From NCBI GenBank assembly GCA_903915555.1, contig CAIWTL010000103.1, forward strand, positions 1 through 15,311: 15,311 nt of DNA. Direction: 5' to 3'. How positions within the stretch are numbered: position 1 is the stretch's first letter; every line of letters starts with the position of its first letter. The translations under genes were made by a program, and so were the position numbers. Positions 1-6,322 of this stretch are shown in pieces. The DNA is from an uncultured Micrococcales bacterium (lineage in GTDB: Bacteria > Actinomycetota > Actinomycetes > S36-B12 > GCA-2699445). Under the pieces are notes generated by a model, which was not told where the DNA came from, did no database searches, and saw nothing but the letters and a program-made list of their open reading frames with translations.

Positions 1-1770
1 GTAGTCGTGACCACCCTCCTGGAAGGTCCCGGGTGTGGGGGTGAGGGCATTGAGCATGTCGGTGAACGTCGCGACGAAAGTCGTGACGGGCTGCCAGTTC
101 GTCCCCTGGGGAGCCCCCGGAGGCCGCTGGTCGTCCGGCCCCAACCATTCCGGCTGCCGCCACAGCAGTGGCGCCTCGAACTTCGGGATGGGGTCGTCCC
201 CGTTCTGCAGGAGCAGGTAGCCCACCTTCCGGCGGTCGGACTCCGGCATCGCCTCCCAGTCCACGATCGCCCGTGGTAGATAGATGCTGCCGGGGCCCAC
301 CTGAGGGGGGATCGCTTCGGATCGGTCGCCCCACAACGCCTTGCGCCAGTGGGTGAAGGCCGGGGTCCCCACCCAGACAGCGGCGTCGATGCCGGCTCCC
401 TTCGGCCCCGCGTCGGAAGAGCCGGTGAACATCTCCTGGCTGACCTTGCAGCCGAGGGACTCCCCGAACAGGTAGAACTTGGGGCGTTTCTCGGCCGGCA
501 TGGCCAGCAGTCGTTGCGTGATCCCGTCGACCACGAGCCGGGTCTGCCGGGTGCCCAGGCCGGTCCGGGTCAGGGACAGCGCCGACGGCAGCACCGAGTA
601 CTCGATCGCCATGCTCGCGCAGTTGCCGCGGGACAGGTACTCGTAGGTCTCACAGGCCACGTAGTTGACGTATCCGGAGCCCGTGGGTGAGAACAGTGCG
701 ATGGAGTCGCGCTCGAACGCCTTCGTCCTGTCCAACTCCCGCAGGAGGAGTTCTGCCCGCTCCTCCTCCGTCGCCGCCGCATCGAGGCTCGCATAGACCC
801 GGATCGGCTGGTGCGCGGGCTCCTTCATGACATCGGCGATGTGGTCCTTGAGAAGGACAGCGCTCAACCAGCGGGTGCCTTCGCGGCTCTGCTTGTCCCA
901 CGGGATGCCGCTCTCGGGGCTCCCCGTGACCTCGGGAAGCGTCGGTTGCGTGGCGTTCGCGATCTCGACCTCGCTGCCCGCAGCGCTCAACTTGGCCACG
1001 ACCGCGCTGATGGCCAGCCATGCCGCGCCGTAGGACGCGGCGGTCGCACCGACCCGGCCCAGAGTCCGATGGTCGTCAGGGGACCCGCCGAGCACCTTGG
1101 AGGCACCCTTGGCGAAGGATGTCGACAACGTCGACTCCACGTGCGACAGCCCGTAGAGCATCCCCCCGGTGACAACGGCCAGACCGGCGGCCTTCGCGGG
1201 GGCGATCGACCGCGGGGTGTCCTCGAAGAATGAACCGTCCTGCAGCATCGAGCCCACCTGGGCCCGACCCGACTTGGTCCGCGCCCATGCCCCGACTCCG
1301 ACCGCAGTCATGGCGCCCAGCGCCAGCCAGCGGTTCGCCCGGGTCCCACGCCCACGCTCGAGGAGTTCGGCACCGATGCCGGCCACCGCCGCCGCCGCGG
1401 TGCTCTGGGCGCCCAGTCGGCCGAGGGCGCGGCGCGCCGACTCGCCCTGACGGTACGACAGGGCCCGGTACGCGCCGTACCCGGCAGCGGCCGTCGCGGC
1501 GTCGACCAGCAGCCCCGAGGTGATGCGCCCGCCGATCGGGACCCGGTCCGCCACAGAGCGCAGGAAGGAGTTCATGGAGGCGCCCCACCCGTACGACGCG
1601 ACTGTGCTGATCCCGGTGATCAGGGCCTGATCCGGTGTGCCCCGTGTCAGGAGATTGGGTTGGGTGGACGAGCCCGCCGAGTACGCGGCCAGCAGAAGTC
1701 CCGCTCGTGCCGAGACGTCCAAGGTCGACAGTTGTGCCGCATCCACCGTCGGCGACCCGTCCGGGCTCAT
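1..1770 (-). CDS. alpha/beta hydrolase, Abhydrolase_9 family (3' end outside window)
   Basis: Probable serine hydrolase; the substrate is unknown. The frame is open from the ATG at 1770 to base 1 (590 codons), so the C-terminus is missing. Residues about 1-270 are Ala/Gly-rich with several weakly hydrophobic helices (roughly 91-106, 123-136, 148-160, 192-208, 241-260), consistent with the membrane-associated Abhydrolase_9 N-terminal domain. The catalytic half follows. It has the RVYASLD segment near 337-343, the nucleophile elbow FGESLG with Ser438, a likely acid Asp526 in NGDDPIP, and a likely His588 in GGHDY just before the window edge. I chose ATG 1770 because GGAGG lies 5 nt upstream (1780-1776); an in-frame ATG at 1785 has no such site. 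The gene starts 17 nt after the stop of the acidic small gene and is probably co-transcribed with it. The family call is firm from the hydrolase half; the N-terminal half is more divergent. Confidence 0.88.
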   Translation of the reverse strand, partial: MSPDGSPTVDAAQLSTLDVSARAGLLLAAYSAGSSTQPNLLTRGTPDQALITGISTVASYGWGASMNSFLRSVADRVPIGGRITSGLLVDAATAAAGYGAYRALSYRQGESARRALGRLGAQSTAAAAVAGIGAELLERGRGTRANRWLALGAMTAVGVGAWARTKSGRAQVGSMLQDGSFFEDTPRSIAPAKAAGLAVVTGGMLYGLSHVESTLSTSFAKGASKVLGGSPDDHRTLGRVGATAASYGAAWLAISAVVAKLSAAGSEVEIANATQPTLPEVTGSPESGIPWDKQSREGTRWLSAVLLKDHIADVMKEPAHQPIRVYASLDAAATEEERAELLLRELDRTKAFERDSIALFSPTGSGYVNYVACETYEYLSRGNCASMAIEYSVLPSALSLTRTGLGTRQTRLVVDGITQRLLAMPAEKRPKFYLFGESLGCKVSQEMFTGSSDAGPKGAGIDAAVWVGTPAFTHWRKALWGDRSEAIPPQVGPGSIYLPRAIVDWEAMPESDRRKVGYLLLQNGDDPIPKFEAPLLWRQPEWLGPDDQRPPGAPQGTNWQPVTTFVATFTDMLNALTPTPGTFQEGGHDY

Positions 1771-1787
1771 CACACCCTCCCCCATGC

Positions 1788-2090
1788 TCATTCCACCGAG
1801 TCGTCTTCCACGAGTTCGGTGATCTCGATGTTGCCGTCGGCATCCATGGCGGCCACAGTGTCCGACAGCACCTCGGCGGAGCCGTCCTCGCCGCTGACAG
1901 CCGTGATGACCTCCTCGGAGACGACGCTGCCGTCGGGCGACTCGACCGTCACCAGTTCGTCGACCACGGCGTCACCGGTCTCTTCGTCGATGGCGGCGAC
2001 CACATCGTCGGTCACGATCTCACCGTCGACGGTGATGCCTTCACTGACCGACTCCACGATGTCGATACCGGCCTCGTCCTGCTCGCTCAT
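1788..2090 (-). CDS. small highly acidic repetitive protein, unknown function
   Basis: A 100-residue protein I do not recognise. It contains 32 Asp/Glu and no Lys, Arg, His, Cys, Phe, Tyr or Trp, so its pI must be very low. From about residue 20 it reads as degenerate units of roughly 15-16 residues. Each has a valine-rich strand pattern ending in an acidic turn such as SPDGS, GEDGS or DADGN, which suggests short beta strands joined by DG turns. There is no signal peptide or membrane segment. The start is supported by AAGGAG about 7 nt upstream of the ATG at 2090. It lies directly upstream of the Abhydrolase_9 gene with a 17-nt gap, so the two probably share a transcript. It could be a cation-binding or structural protein, or a low-complexity protein with a charge-based role. 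That the gene is real rests on the strong ribosome site and the coherent repeat pattern. Confidence 0.75.
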   Translation of the reverse strand: MSEQDEAGIDIVESVSEGITVDGEIVTDDVVAAIDEETGDAVVDELVTVESPDGSVVSEEVITAVSGEDGSAEVLSDTVAAMDADGNIEITELVEDDSVE

Positions 2091-2138
2091 TCCTGCTCCT
2101 TGCAGCGTCCGTGTCCACCGGGCGGCGGCACACGTGCG

Positions 2139-2144
2139 AACCTA
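2139..2144 (-). promoter_or_regulatory. candidate -10 element for the acidic protein/hydrolase operon
   Basis: On the minus strand the hexamer TAGGTT fits TANNNT. It would start a transcript roughly 40 nt before the ATG at 2090, leaving room for the AAGGAG site. I see no convincing -35. The 138-bp spacer 2091-2228 serves this operon and the divergent trpS; nothing else in it is recognisable apart from a CACGTG palindrome at 2131-2136. Confidence 0.3.
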
Positions 2145-2216
2145 TCGCCAAACGCGGGGGCTGGCACGGGTTGCGCTCCCATCCGTGGAGGTCGCCCGGC
2201 CGCCGAGGGCGATCGG

Positions 2217-2222
2217 CATGTT
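2217..2222 (+). promoter_or_regulatory. candidate -10 element for leaderless trpS
   Basis: CATGTT has the A at position 2 and T at position 6 of a -10 hexamer and ends exactly 6 nt before the ATG at 2229. No Shine-Dalgarno precedes either candidate trpS start. This matches four other starts in the window with the same spacing. No clear -35 is visible. Confidence 0.4.
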
Positions 2223-2228
2223 GGCACA

Positions 2229-3230
2229 ATGTCGCCCATGCCTCGTGTCCTGTCCGGTATCCAGCCGACCGCCGACTCCTTCCACCTCGGCAACTACCTC
2301 GGCGCGCTGCGCAACTGGGTCTCGATGCAGGACACCCACGACTGCTTCTACATGGTCGTCGACCTGCACGCCATCACCGTTCCGACCGACCCCGAGGTGT
2401 TGCGCTCCCGGACCCGGGCCTCGTATGCGCAGTTGCTGGCGCTGGGGATCGACCCGGAACTGTCGACACTCTTCGTTCAGAGCCAGGTGCCGGAGCACGC
2501 CGAACTCGGCTGGGTCATGCAGTGCCTCACCGGGTTCGGTGAGGCGAGCCGGATGACCCAGTTCAAGGACAAGTCGTCCAGAGAGGGTGCGGAGTCGGCC
2601 AGCGTCGGACTCTTCACGTACCCGATCCTGCAGGCTGCCGACATCCTTGTGTACCGCGCCGACGAGGTACCGGTGGGCGAGGACCAGCGGCAGCATCTCG
2701 AACTCACCAGGGACCTGGCCCAGCGGTTCAACGGGAGGTTCGGCGAGACCCTGGTGGTACCCAAGGCGCACATCGTCAAGGACACGGCGCGTGTGGTGGA
2801 CCTGCAGGACCCCACCAGCAAGATGAGCAAGTCGACCCCCACCGGATGCGTCTTCCTGCTCGACGAGCCGAAGGTGATCGAGAAGAAGATCAAACGTGCG
2901 GTCACCGACTCCGTGGGCGAGGTCCGTCATGATCCCGAGGGGCAGCCGGGCGTCGCCAACCTCCTCTCGGTGATCGCCGCGCTGTCGGACCGGTCGGTCG
3001 AGGATGTCACCGCGGAGTTCGCCGGCGGCGGTTACGGGCCTCTGAAGACGGCGGCCGCCGACTGCGTCGTGGCCTTCGCCCAACCGTTCGCGGCACGGGT
3101 GGCCGAACTGCTGGCTGACCCCGCCGAACTTGACCGTGTGATGGACGCCGGCTCACAACGCGCCCGGATGGCCGCGGCGCCGACGGTGGCGGACGTGTAC
3201 GGCAAAGTGGGACTGCGCCGACCCGTCTGA
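2229..3230 (+). CDS. trpS: tryptophan--tRNA ligase
   Basis: Cytoplasmic class I aminoacyl-tRNA synthetase that charges tRNA-Trp with tryptophan using ATP. The protein has 333 residues from ATG 2229, or 330 from the in-frame ATG at 2238, the usual length for bacterial TrpRS. It opens with the typical VLSGIQPTADSFHLGNYLGA; HLGN is the HIGH-type motif (residues 16-19 counted from the second Met). The second ATP-binding signature KMSKS is at 195-199 on the same count. The conserved GEDQRQHLELTRD segment lies between them. The upstream start is preferred because a -10-like hexamer ends 6 nt before it and neither start has a Shine-Dalgarno, suggesting a leaderless mRNA. The open frame continues far upstream, but that part antisenses the acidic gene and is not conserved-looking. 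The stop lies only 19 bp before the next possible start. Confidence 0.97.
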   Translation: MSPMPRVLSGIQPTADSFHLGNYLGALRNWVSMQDTHDCFYMVVDLHAITVPTDPEVLRSRTRASYAQLLALGIDPELSTLFVQSQVPEHAELGWVMQCLTGFGEASRMTQFKDKSSREGAESASVGLFTYPILQAADILVYRADEVPVGEDQRQHLELTRDLAQRFNGRFGETLVVPKAHIVKDTARVVDLQDPTSKMSKSTPTGCVFLLDEPKVIEKKIKRAVTDSVGEVRHDPEGQPGVANLLSVIAALSDRSVEDVTAEFAGGGYGPLKTAAADCVVAFAQPFAARVAELLADPAELDRVMDAGSQRARMAAAPTVADVYGKVGLRRPV

Positions 3231-3237
3231 CCACCCG

Positions 3238-3243
3238 TATCCT
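3238..3243 (+). promoter_or_regulatory. candidate -10 element upstream of the CorC-type gene
   Basis: TATCCT fits TANNNT and lies 8 nt after the trpS stop. It ends exactly 6 nt before an ATG at 3250, the spacing seen at other likely leaderless starts here. It would place the transcription start on that ATG, which opens an 8-codon frame rather than the main gene. No -35 is evident. Confidence 0.4.
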
Positions 3244-3249
3244 CGCCCT

Positions 3250-3276
3250 ATGCGGCGCACGATCGGATCGACGTGA
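3250..3276 (+). CDS. possible 8-codon leaderless leader peptide (MRRTIGST)
   Basis: ATG 3250 is followed by seven sense codons and TGA at 3274-3276. The stop overlaps the GTG start of the CNNM/CorC gene as GTGA, the classic arrangement for termination-reinitiation. The -10-like TATCCT 6 nt upstream would make this ATG the 5' end of the mRNA. The main gene's GTG has only a weak ribosome site (GGA at 3265-3267), so coupling through this mini-frame would explain how it is translated. The peptide has no obvious attenuator composition. It could be fortuitous, since it is too short for codon statistics. Confidence 0.35.
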   Translation: MRRTIGST

Positions 3277-4628
3277 ACGGCATCCTGCCCAATCTGGCGG
3301 TGGTCCTGCTCTTCATCCTCATCGGCGGTTTCTTCGCTGCCGCCGAACTGGCTCTCGTCTCCCTGCGCGAGTCCCAGGCCCTGCGACTGGCCGCCGACCA
3401 TCCCACGAGGGGGCCGCGCCTGCTGCGGCTGGTCCAGGACCCCAACCGTTTCCTCGCTGCCGTGCAGGTGGGTGTCACGCTCGCCGGATTCCTCTCGGCG
3501 GGGTTCGGGGCGTCGCAGATCGCCCCCGCCGTCGCGCCGCTGTTCGAGGGCTGGGGACTGGCGGCCGCTTGGTCCCAGACGCTCGCATTCATCCTGGTCA
3601 CCGTCGTGATCGCGTACCTGTCGCTCGTGTTGGGCGAACTGGTGCCCAAGCGGCTCGCTCTGCAGCGCAGCGAGGGGATCGCACTCCGGACAGCGGGTGT
3701 CGTCGACCTGACCGCCACCGTGTCCCGGCCCTTCATCTGGCTGTTGTCCGCCTCCACCGACGGCATCGTGAGGCTCCTCGGCGGGGACCCGGAGGTGGGC
3801 CGGGAACGTATCACGGAGGAGGAACTGCGGGGTCTGGTGCGCTCCCATGAGGACCTCACACCGGCCGAACGGGAACTCATCGACGACGTCTTCTCCGCCG
3901 GGGATCGCGAACTGCGCGAGGTGATGATCCCCCGTACGGAGGTGGCATTCCTCGATCATGACACCCCCGTCGTAGCGGCAGCGGCACAGATCCGCACCAT
4001 GCCGCACTCCCGCTACCCGGTCATCGGCGACTCGACCGACGACGTCCTGGGGTTCGTGCACGTGCGCGACATCCTCGACCCATCGGTCGTCGGCAGCTCC
4101 CTGCGGGTCGCCGAGTTGGCCCGCGACGTCACCCGGCTGCCGGGAAGCCTCAGGGTCATCCCGGCACTCAACGAACTGCGCGCTGGTTCCCAACACCTGG
4201 CGATCGTCGTGGACGAATACGGCGGGACCGACGGGATCGTGACGCTGGAGGATCTCGTCGAGGAACTGGTGGGCGACATCCGCGACGAGTACGACATCGG
4301 GCGGACCGACGCCGGCCACCCGTTCGGGGGCACCACTCCCCGGGAGATCAGCGGTCTGCTGAACCTGGACGACTTCGCCGAGGAGTTCGGGTTCACCCTG
4401 CCGGAGGGTCCCTACGAGACGGTCGCAGGGTACGTGATGCATGCCTTGGGCCGACTGGCCACCGCGGGGGATCGGGTCGAGACGGACAGCGCCGGGTTCA
4501 CCGTGGTCTCGATGGACGGGCGCCGCATCGACTGCGTGCGGGTGAGCGGCCTGACGGCCGAGGCTCCGGCCGCGGGGGCGACCCCCCGTGATGTCACCAG
4601 TCGGACAACTGGGACCGCTGGGTCTTGA
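3273..4628 (+). CDS. CNNM/CorC-HlyC family membrane protein with CBS pair
   Basis: A 451-residue integral membrane protein of the family often annotated as hemolysin or magnesium/cobalt efflux protein. Residues 1-195 form the CNNM (DUF21) transmembrane domain. It has hydrophobic segments at about 5-29, 62-82, 102-122 and 139-160 and the family signatures FFAAAELALVS, GVTLAGFLSAGFG and LGELVPKRLALQ. A pair of CBS domains follows (about 214-335, beginning REVMIPRTEVAFLD and ending GTDGIVTLEDLVEELVGDI). The CorC_HlyC domain is at about 350-428. Family members are linked to Mg2+/Co2+ or Na+-coupled Mg2+ transport and to membrane integrity; which applies here is not visible. GTG 3273 is the only sensible start, as no in-frame ATG/GTG/TTG lies just upstream. 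Its 3' end overlaps the convergent nuclease gene by 35 bp. Residues after about 430 are a low-complexity Ala/Thr tail. Confidence 0.93.
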   Translation: MNGILPNLAVVLLFILIGGFFAAAELALVSLRESQALRLAADHPTRGPRLLRLVQDPNRFLAAVQVGVTLAGFLSAGFGASQIAPAVAPLFEGWGLAAAWSQTLAFILVTVVIAYLSLVLGELVPKRLALQRSEGIALRTAGVVDLTATVSRPFIWLLSASTDGIVRLLGGDPEVGRERITEEELRGLVRSHEDLTPAERELIDDVFSAGDRELREVMIPRTEVAFLDHDTPVVAAAAQIRTMPHSRYPVIGDSTDDVLGFVHVRDILDPSVVGSSLRVAELARDVTRLPGSLRVIPALNELRAGSQHLAIVVDEYGGTDGIVTLEDLVEELVGDIRDEYDIGRTDAGHPFGGTTPREISGLLNLDDFAEEFGFTLPEGPYETVAGYVMHALGRLATAGDRVETDSAGFTVVSMDGRRIDCVRVSGLTAEAPAAGATPRDVTSRTTGTAGS

Positions 4629-6132
4629 TGGCCGGATCCACGTTCTGGTAGAGGAATTCGATGCCCGTCGCCCGCTCGACCTCCGCCACGGTGCGGATCG
4701 AGTCCTCGATCAGTTTCGCGCAGTAGGGGTCCGTCGGCTGGGACTGGATGGAGTTGCAGTCCTGCGTCGGGTCGGACTTGCGGTCCTGGTCCTTCTGGGG
4801 CTGGTCGCTGGGGCGAGCCGTCGCGGCATCGTTGTCCACGATGAACGCGATGGCCTTGTTCTGGATCGGCGCGTAGACCAGTTTGTAGTAGCTGCGTCCC
4901 GCACTGATCTGGTTCTTACTGCCGATCCGGTAGTACTGGAAGCAGTCGTCACCCCCACTGGTGGGATCACACTTCGCGGTCGAGCTGAGGGGCCACCACT
5001 GCGGCAACCACCCGTAGGCGTTCTTCGCCCGATCTGTGAGGTCCTGACCGACGGGCCCCGTGACCACGTACAACTCGCCGTACTTCATCGACCAGTCCTT
5101 GACGTAGGCCTCGACGAGGCGCCATACCCCCTGGTTCAGGCCCGGCGTCTGGGGACTCATGTTGCTCATGTAGAACGAGTTCTGGTTCGTCGTGGCCGTC
5201 ATCTGGTAGATGCCGGCGGGTGACTGGTGCCCGCGGTCGTACGGGCCACGGTTGCAGTCCTTCGATCCGGCCGGAGTGCAGGTGGGCGGGTTCAGCGTGG
5301 ACCCCGTGTAGTCCCACGGCTCGGGACCGATCCCGGTCGGGTCCTCGAGGAAGTTGTCCGCCCGGCAGCCACCCGCTGCCGCCTCGACCCGTGCCTCCGG
5401 ATCGTCCAACCCGCTGCGCTGCGCGGAAGGAGCACTCGTCGGCTTGTAGCAGGGGATGGTCTGGTAGTCGCCGTAGATGTAGGTCGCCACCCAGTAGGGG
5501 CTCTGCTCGGCGGTGTCGTACTGCAGCGCGTAGCCGATCGTGTGGTCGAAACGACCGTTGGGGAAGGCCTCGCTCAACGGCATCTTCTGCCCGTCGCGCA
5601 CGATGGTGGCATCCGGCGCGGCCCCCTCGGTGGAGTCGGTGACACGGCACAGGTACGCGGGCGGCTGGCTGCGGTCCCCCGTCACCCGGGGAACACCGAA
5701 ACCACCGAGCTGGTCCTCGCACCCGTCGAGGCCTCGGGGTCCAACATCACGTGAACCTTTCACTGTGATCTTGTCACTGACCGCCATGGCCCCATCGACT
5801 TTCGCGACCGCACGGATAGTCTCGCGACCGACACTGACGGTGTCCGTCGTCCGATATGACCCCTGCTTGCTGGTGGCACTCTTGGCGACCACGACCCAGC
5901 GTCCGCCGCGACGTTCCTGGATCTTCACCCGCGGGCGGCCGTCCGCCCCCCGAACACGCCCGCTCACAACGACTGCCGAGTGAGCCGGAACCGTCTTGTC
6001 CGCTACCGCCAGGCTCACCCGCACGCGTGTGCTCGCGGCGGTTGCCTGGTCGGGCGCTGCCGTGGCCGGCGAGGCCGTCAGGAGAGCCGCCGCGGCACAC
6101 CCCGCCGCCAGCGGAATCGTCAACAATCTCAT
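4594..6132 (-). CDS. exported DNA/RNA non-specific endonuclease (NUC family)
   Basis: A 512-residue secreted nuclease of the Serratia-nuclease (Endonuclease_NS, beta-beta-alpha-metal) family, expected to cut DNA and RNA outside the cell with a divalent metal. The start at 6132 gives a clear Sec signal peptide (MRLLTIPLAAGC..., cleavage near ATA/AP, residues 24-26) and has AGGAGA 7 nt upstream. An ATG 27 nt further up would spoil the signal peptide. Residues about 36-127 look like an Ig-like beta-sandwich. The nuclease domain runs from about 180 to the end. DRGH is at 299-302 with general base His302, and LNQGVWRLVE carries metal-binding Asn333 and Glu341, matching the Serratia catalytic set. 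Eight cysteines lie at 138, 162, 228, 256, 285, 293, 388 and 397, plus two near 459 and 471; paired disulfides are likely. It overlaps the CorC-type gene tail-to-tail by 35 bp. Confidence 0.93.
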   Translation of the reverse strand: MRLLTIPLAAGCAAAALLTASPATAAPDQATAASTRVRVSLAVADKTVPAHSAVVVSGRVRGADGRPRVKIQERRGGRWVVVAKSATSKQGSYRTTDTVSVGRETIRAVAKVDGAMAVSDKITVKGSRDVGPRGLDGCEDQLGGFGVPRVTGDRSQPPAYLCRVTDSTEGAAPDATIVRDGQKMPLSEAFPNGRFDHTIGYALQYDTAEQSPYWVATYIYGDYQTIPCYKPTSAPSAQRSGLDDPEARVEAAAGGCRADNFLEDPTGIGPEPWDYTGSTLNPPTCTPAGSKDCNRGPYDRGHQSPAGIYQMTATTNQNSFYMSNMSPQTPGLNQGVWRLVEAYVKDWSMKYGELYVVTGPVGQDLTDRAKNAYGWLPQWWPLSSTAKCDPTSGGDDCFQYYRIGSKNQISAGRSYYKLVYAPIQNKAIAFIVDNDAATARPSDQPQKDQDRKSDPTQDCNSIQSQPTDPYCAKLIEDSIRTVAEVERATGIEFLYQNVDPAIKTQRSQLSDW

Positions 6133-6139
6133 CGCGGGA

Positions 6140-6145
6140 TCTCCT
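6140..6145 (-). promoter_or_regulatory. ribosome binding site that fixes the nuclease start
   Basis: On the minus strand AGGAGA lies 7 nt before ATG 6132. This selects 6132 over the in-frame ATG at 6159, whose extra nine residues would precede the signal peptide. Confidence 0.75.
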
Positions 6146-6181
6146 GTCCACAGGGACACGGGCGTTGGCCCGATCCGGACA

Positions 6182-6189
6182 ATTTTTTA
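6182..6189 (-). promoter_or_regulatory. candidate -10 region for the nuclease gene
   Basis: The minus strand reads TAAAAAAT, by far the most AT-rich spot in the 190-bp divergent spacer 6133-6322. A transcript starting about 7 nt downstream would have a roughly 44-nt leader containing the AGGAGA site. No good -35 is seen. A 10-bp perfect palindrome (6197-6206) lies where the -35/-10 spacer would be. Confidence 0.4.
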
Positions 6190-6196
6190 CCACCGA

Positions 6197-6206
6197 CTCC
6201 GCGGAG
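6197..6206. promoter_or_regulatory. perfect 10-bp palindrome in the divergent spacer, possible operator
   Basis: CTCCGCGGAG is a perfect inverted repeat immediately upstream of the AT-rich -10 candidate of the nuclease gene. Its position between promoter elements is compatible with a repressor or activator site, but it is short and GC-rich, so chance is possible. Confidence 0.25.
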
Positions 6207-6263
6207 ACTCGTCCTCATGGGGCAATTGACCGAACATCGGGGGCGATGCCGCCGATCCTCGCC

Positions 6264-6292
6264 GTTACCTTCGAACCCGGACGCCGTATCGG
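6264..6292 (+). promoter_or_regulatory. weak candidate promoter for the exported cysteine-rich protein
   Basis: GTTACC (6264-6269) and TATCGG (6287-6292) are separated by 17 bp. A start about 7 nt after the second element would leave a leader of about 24 nt that includes the GGAG at 6314-6317. Each hexamer matches its consensus only at about half its positions. Confidence 0.25.
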
Positions 6293-6313
6293 TCCGGACC
6301 GCTCATGCACCCT

Positions 6314-6317
6314 GGAG
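6314..6317 (+). promoter_or_regulatory. ribosome binding site that fixes the start at 6323
   Basis: GGAG followed by 5 nt and ATG 6323. It supports the start that places the signal peptide at the very N-terminus. Confidence 0.6.
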
Positions 6318-6322
6318 TGACC

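Noticed and set aside
1635..2228. Upstream extension of the trpS frame by about 198 codons
   Set aside because: The extra part runs antisense through the acidic gene and start of the hydrolase gene. TrpRS family length and the N-terminal motif position fit a start at 2229 or 2238.
2142..3083. A 313-codon minus-strand frame across trpS
   Set aside because: Shadow of trpS; no conserved motif and no plausible ribosome site.
3153..4442. A 429-codon minus-strand frame across the CorC-type gene
   Set aside because: Shadow of a gene with unmistakable CNNM, CBS and CorC domains; the translation is charged low complexity.
6094..6132. Possible lipobox (LAAGC) in the nuclease signal peptide
   Set aside because: The Cys is at residue 12, too early for a lipoprotein signal, and the -3 position is Ala rather than Leu. 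A normal cleavage site lies near residues 24-26.
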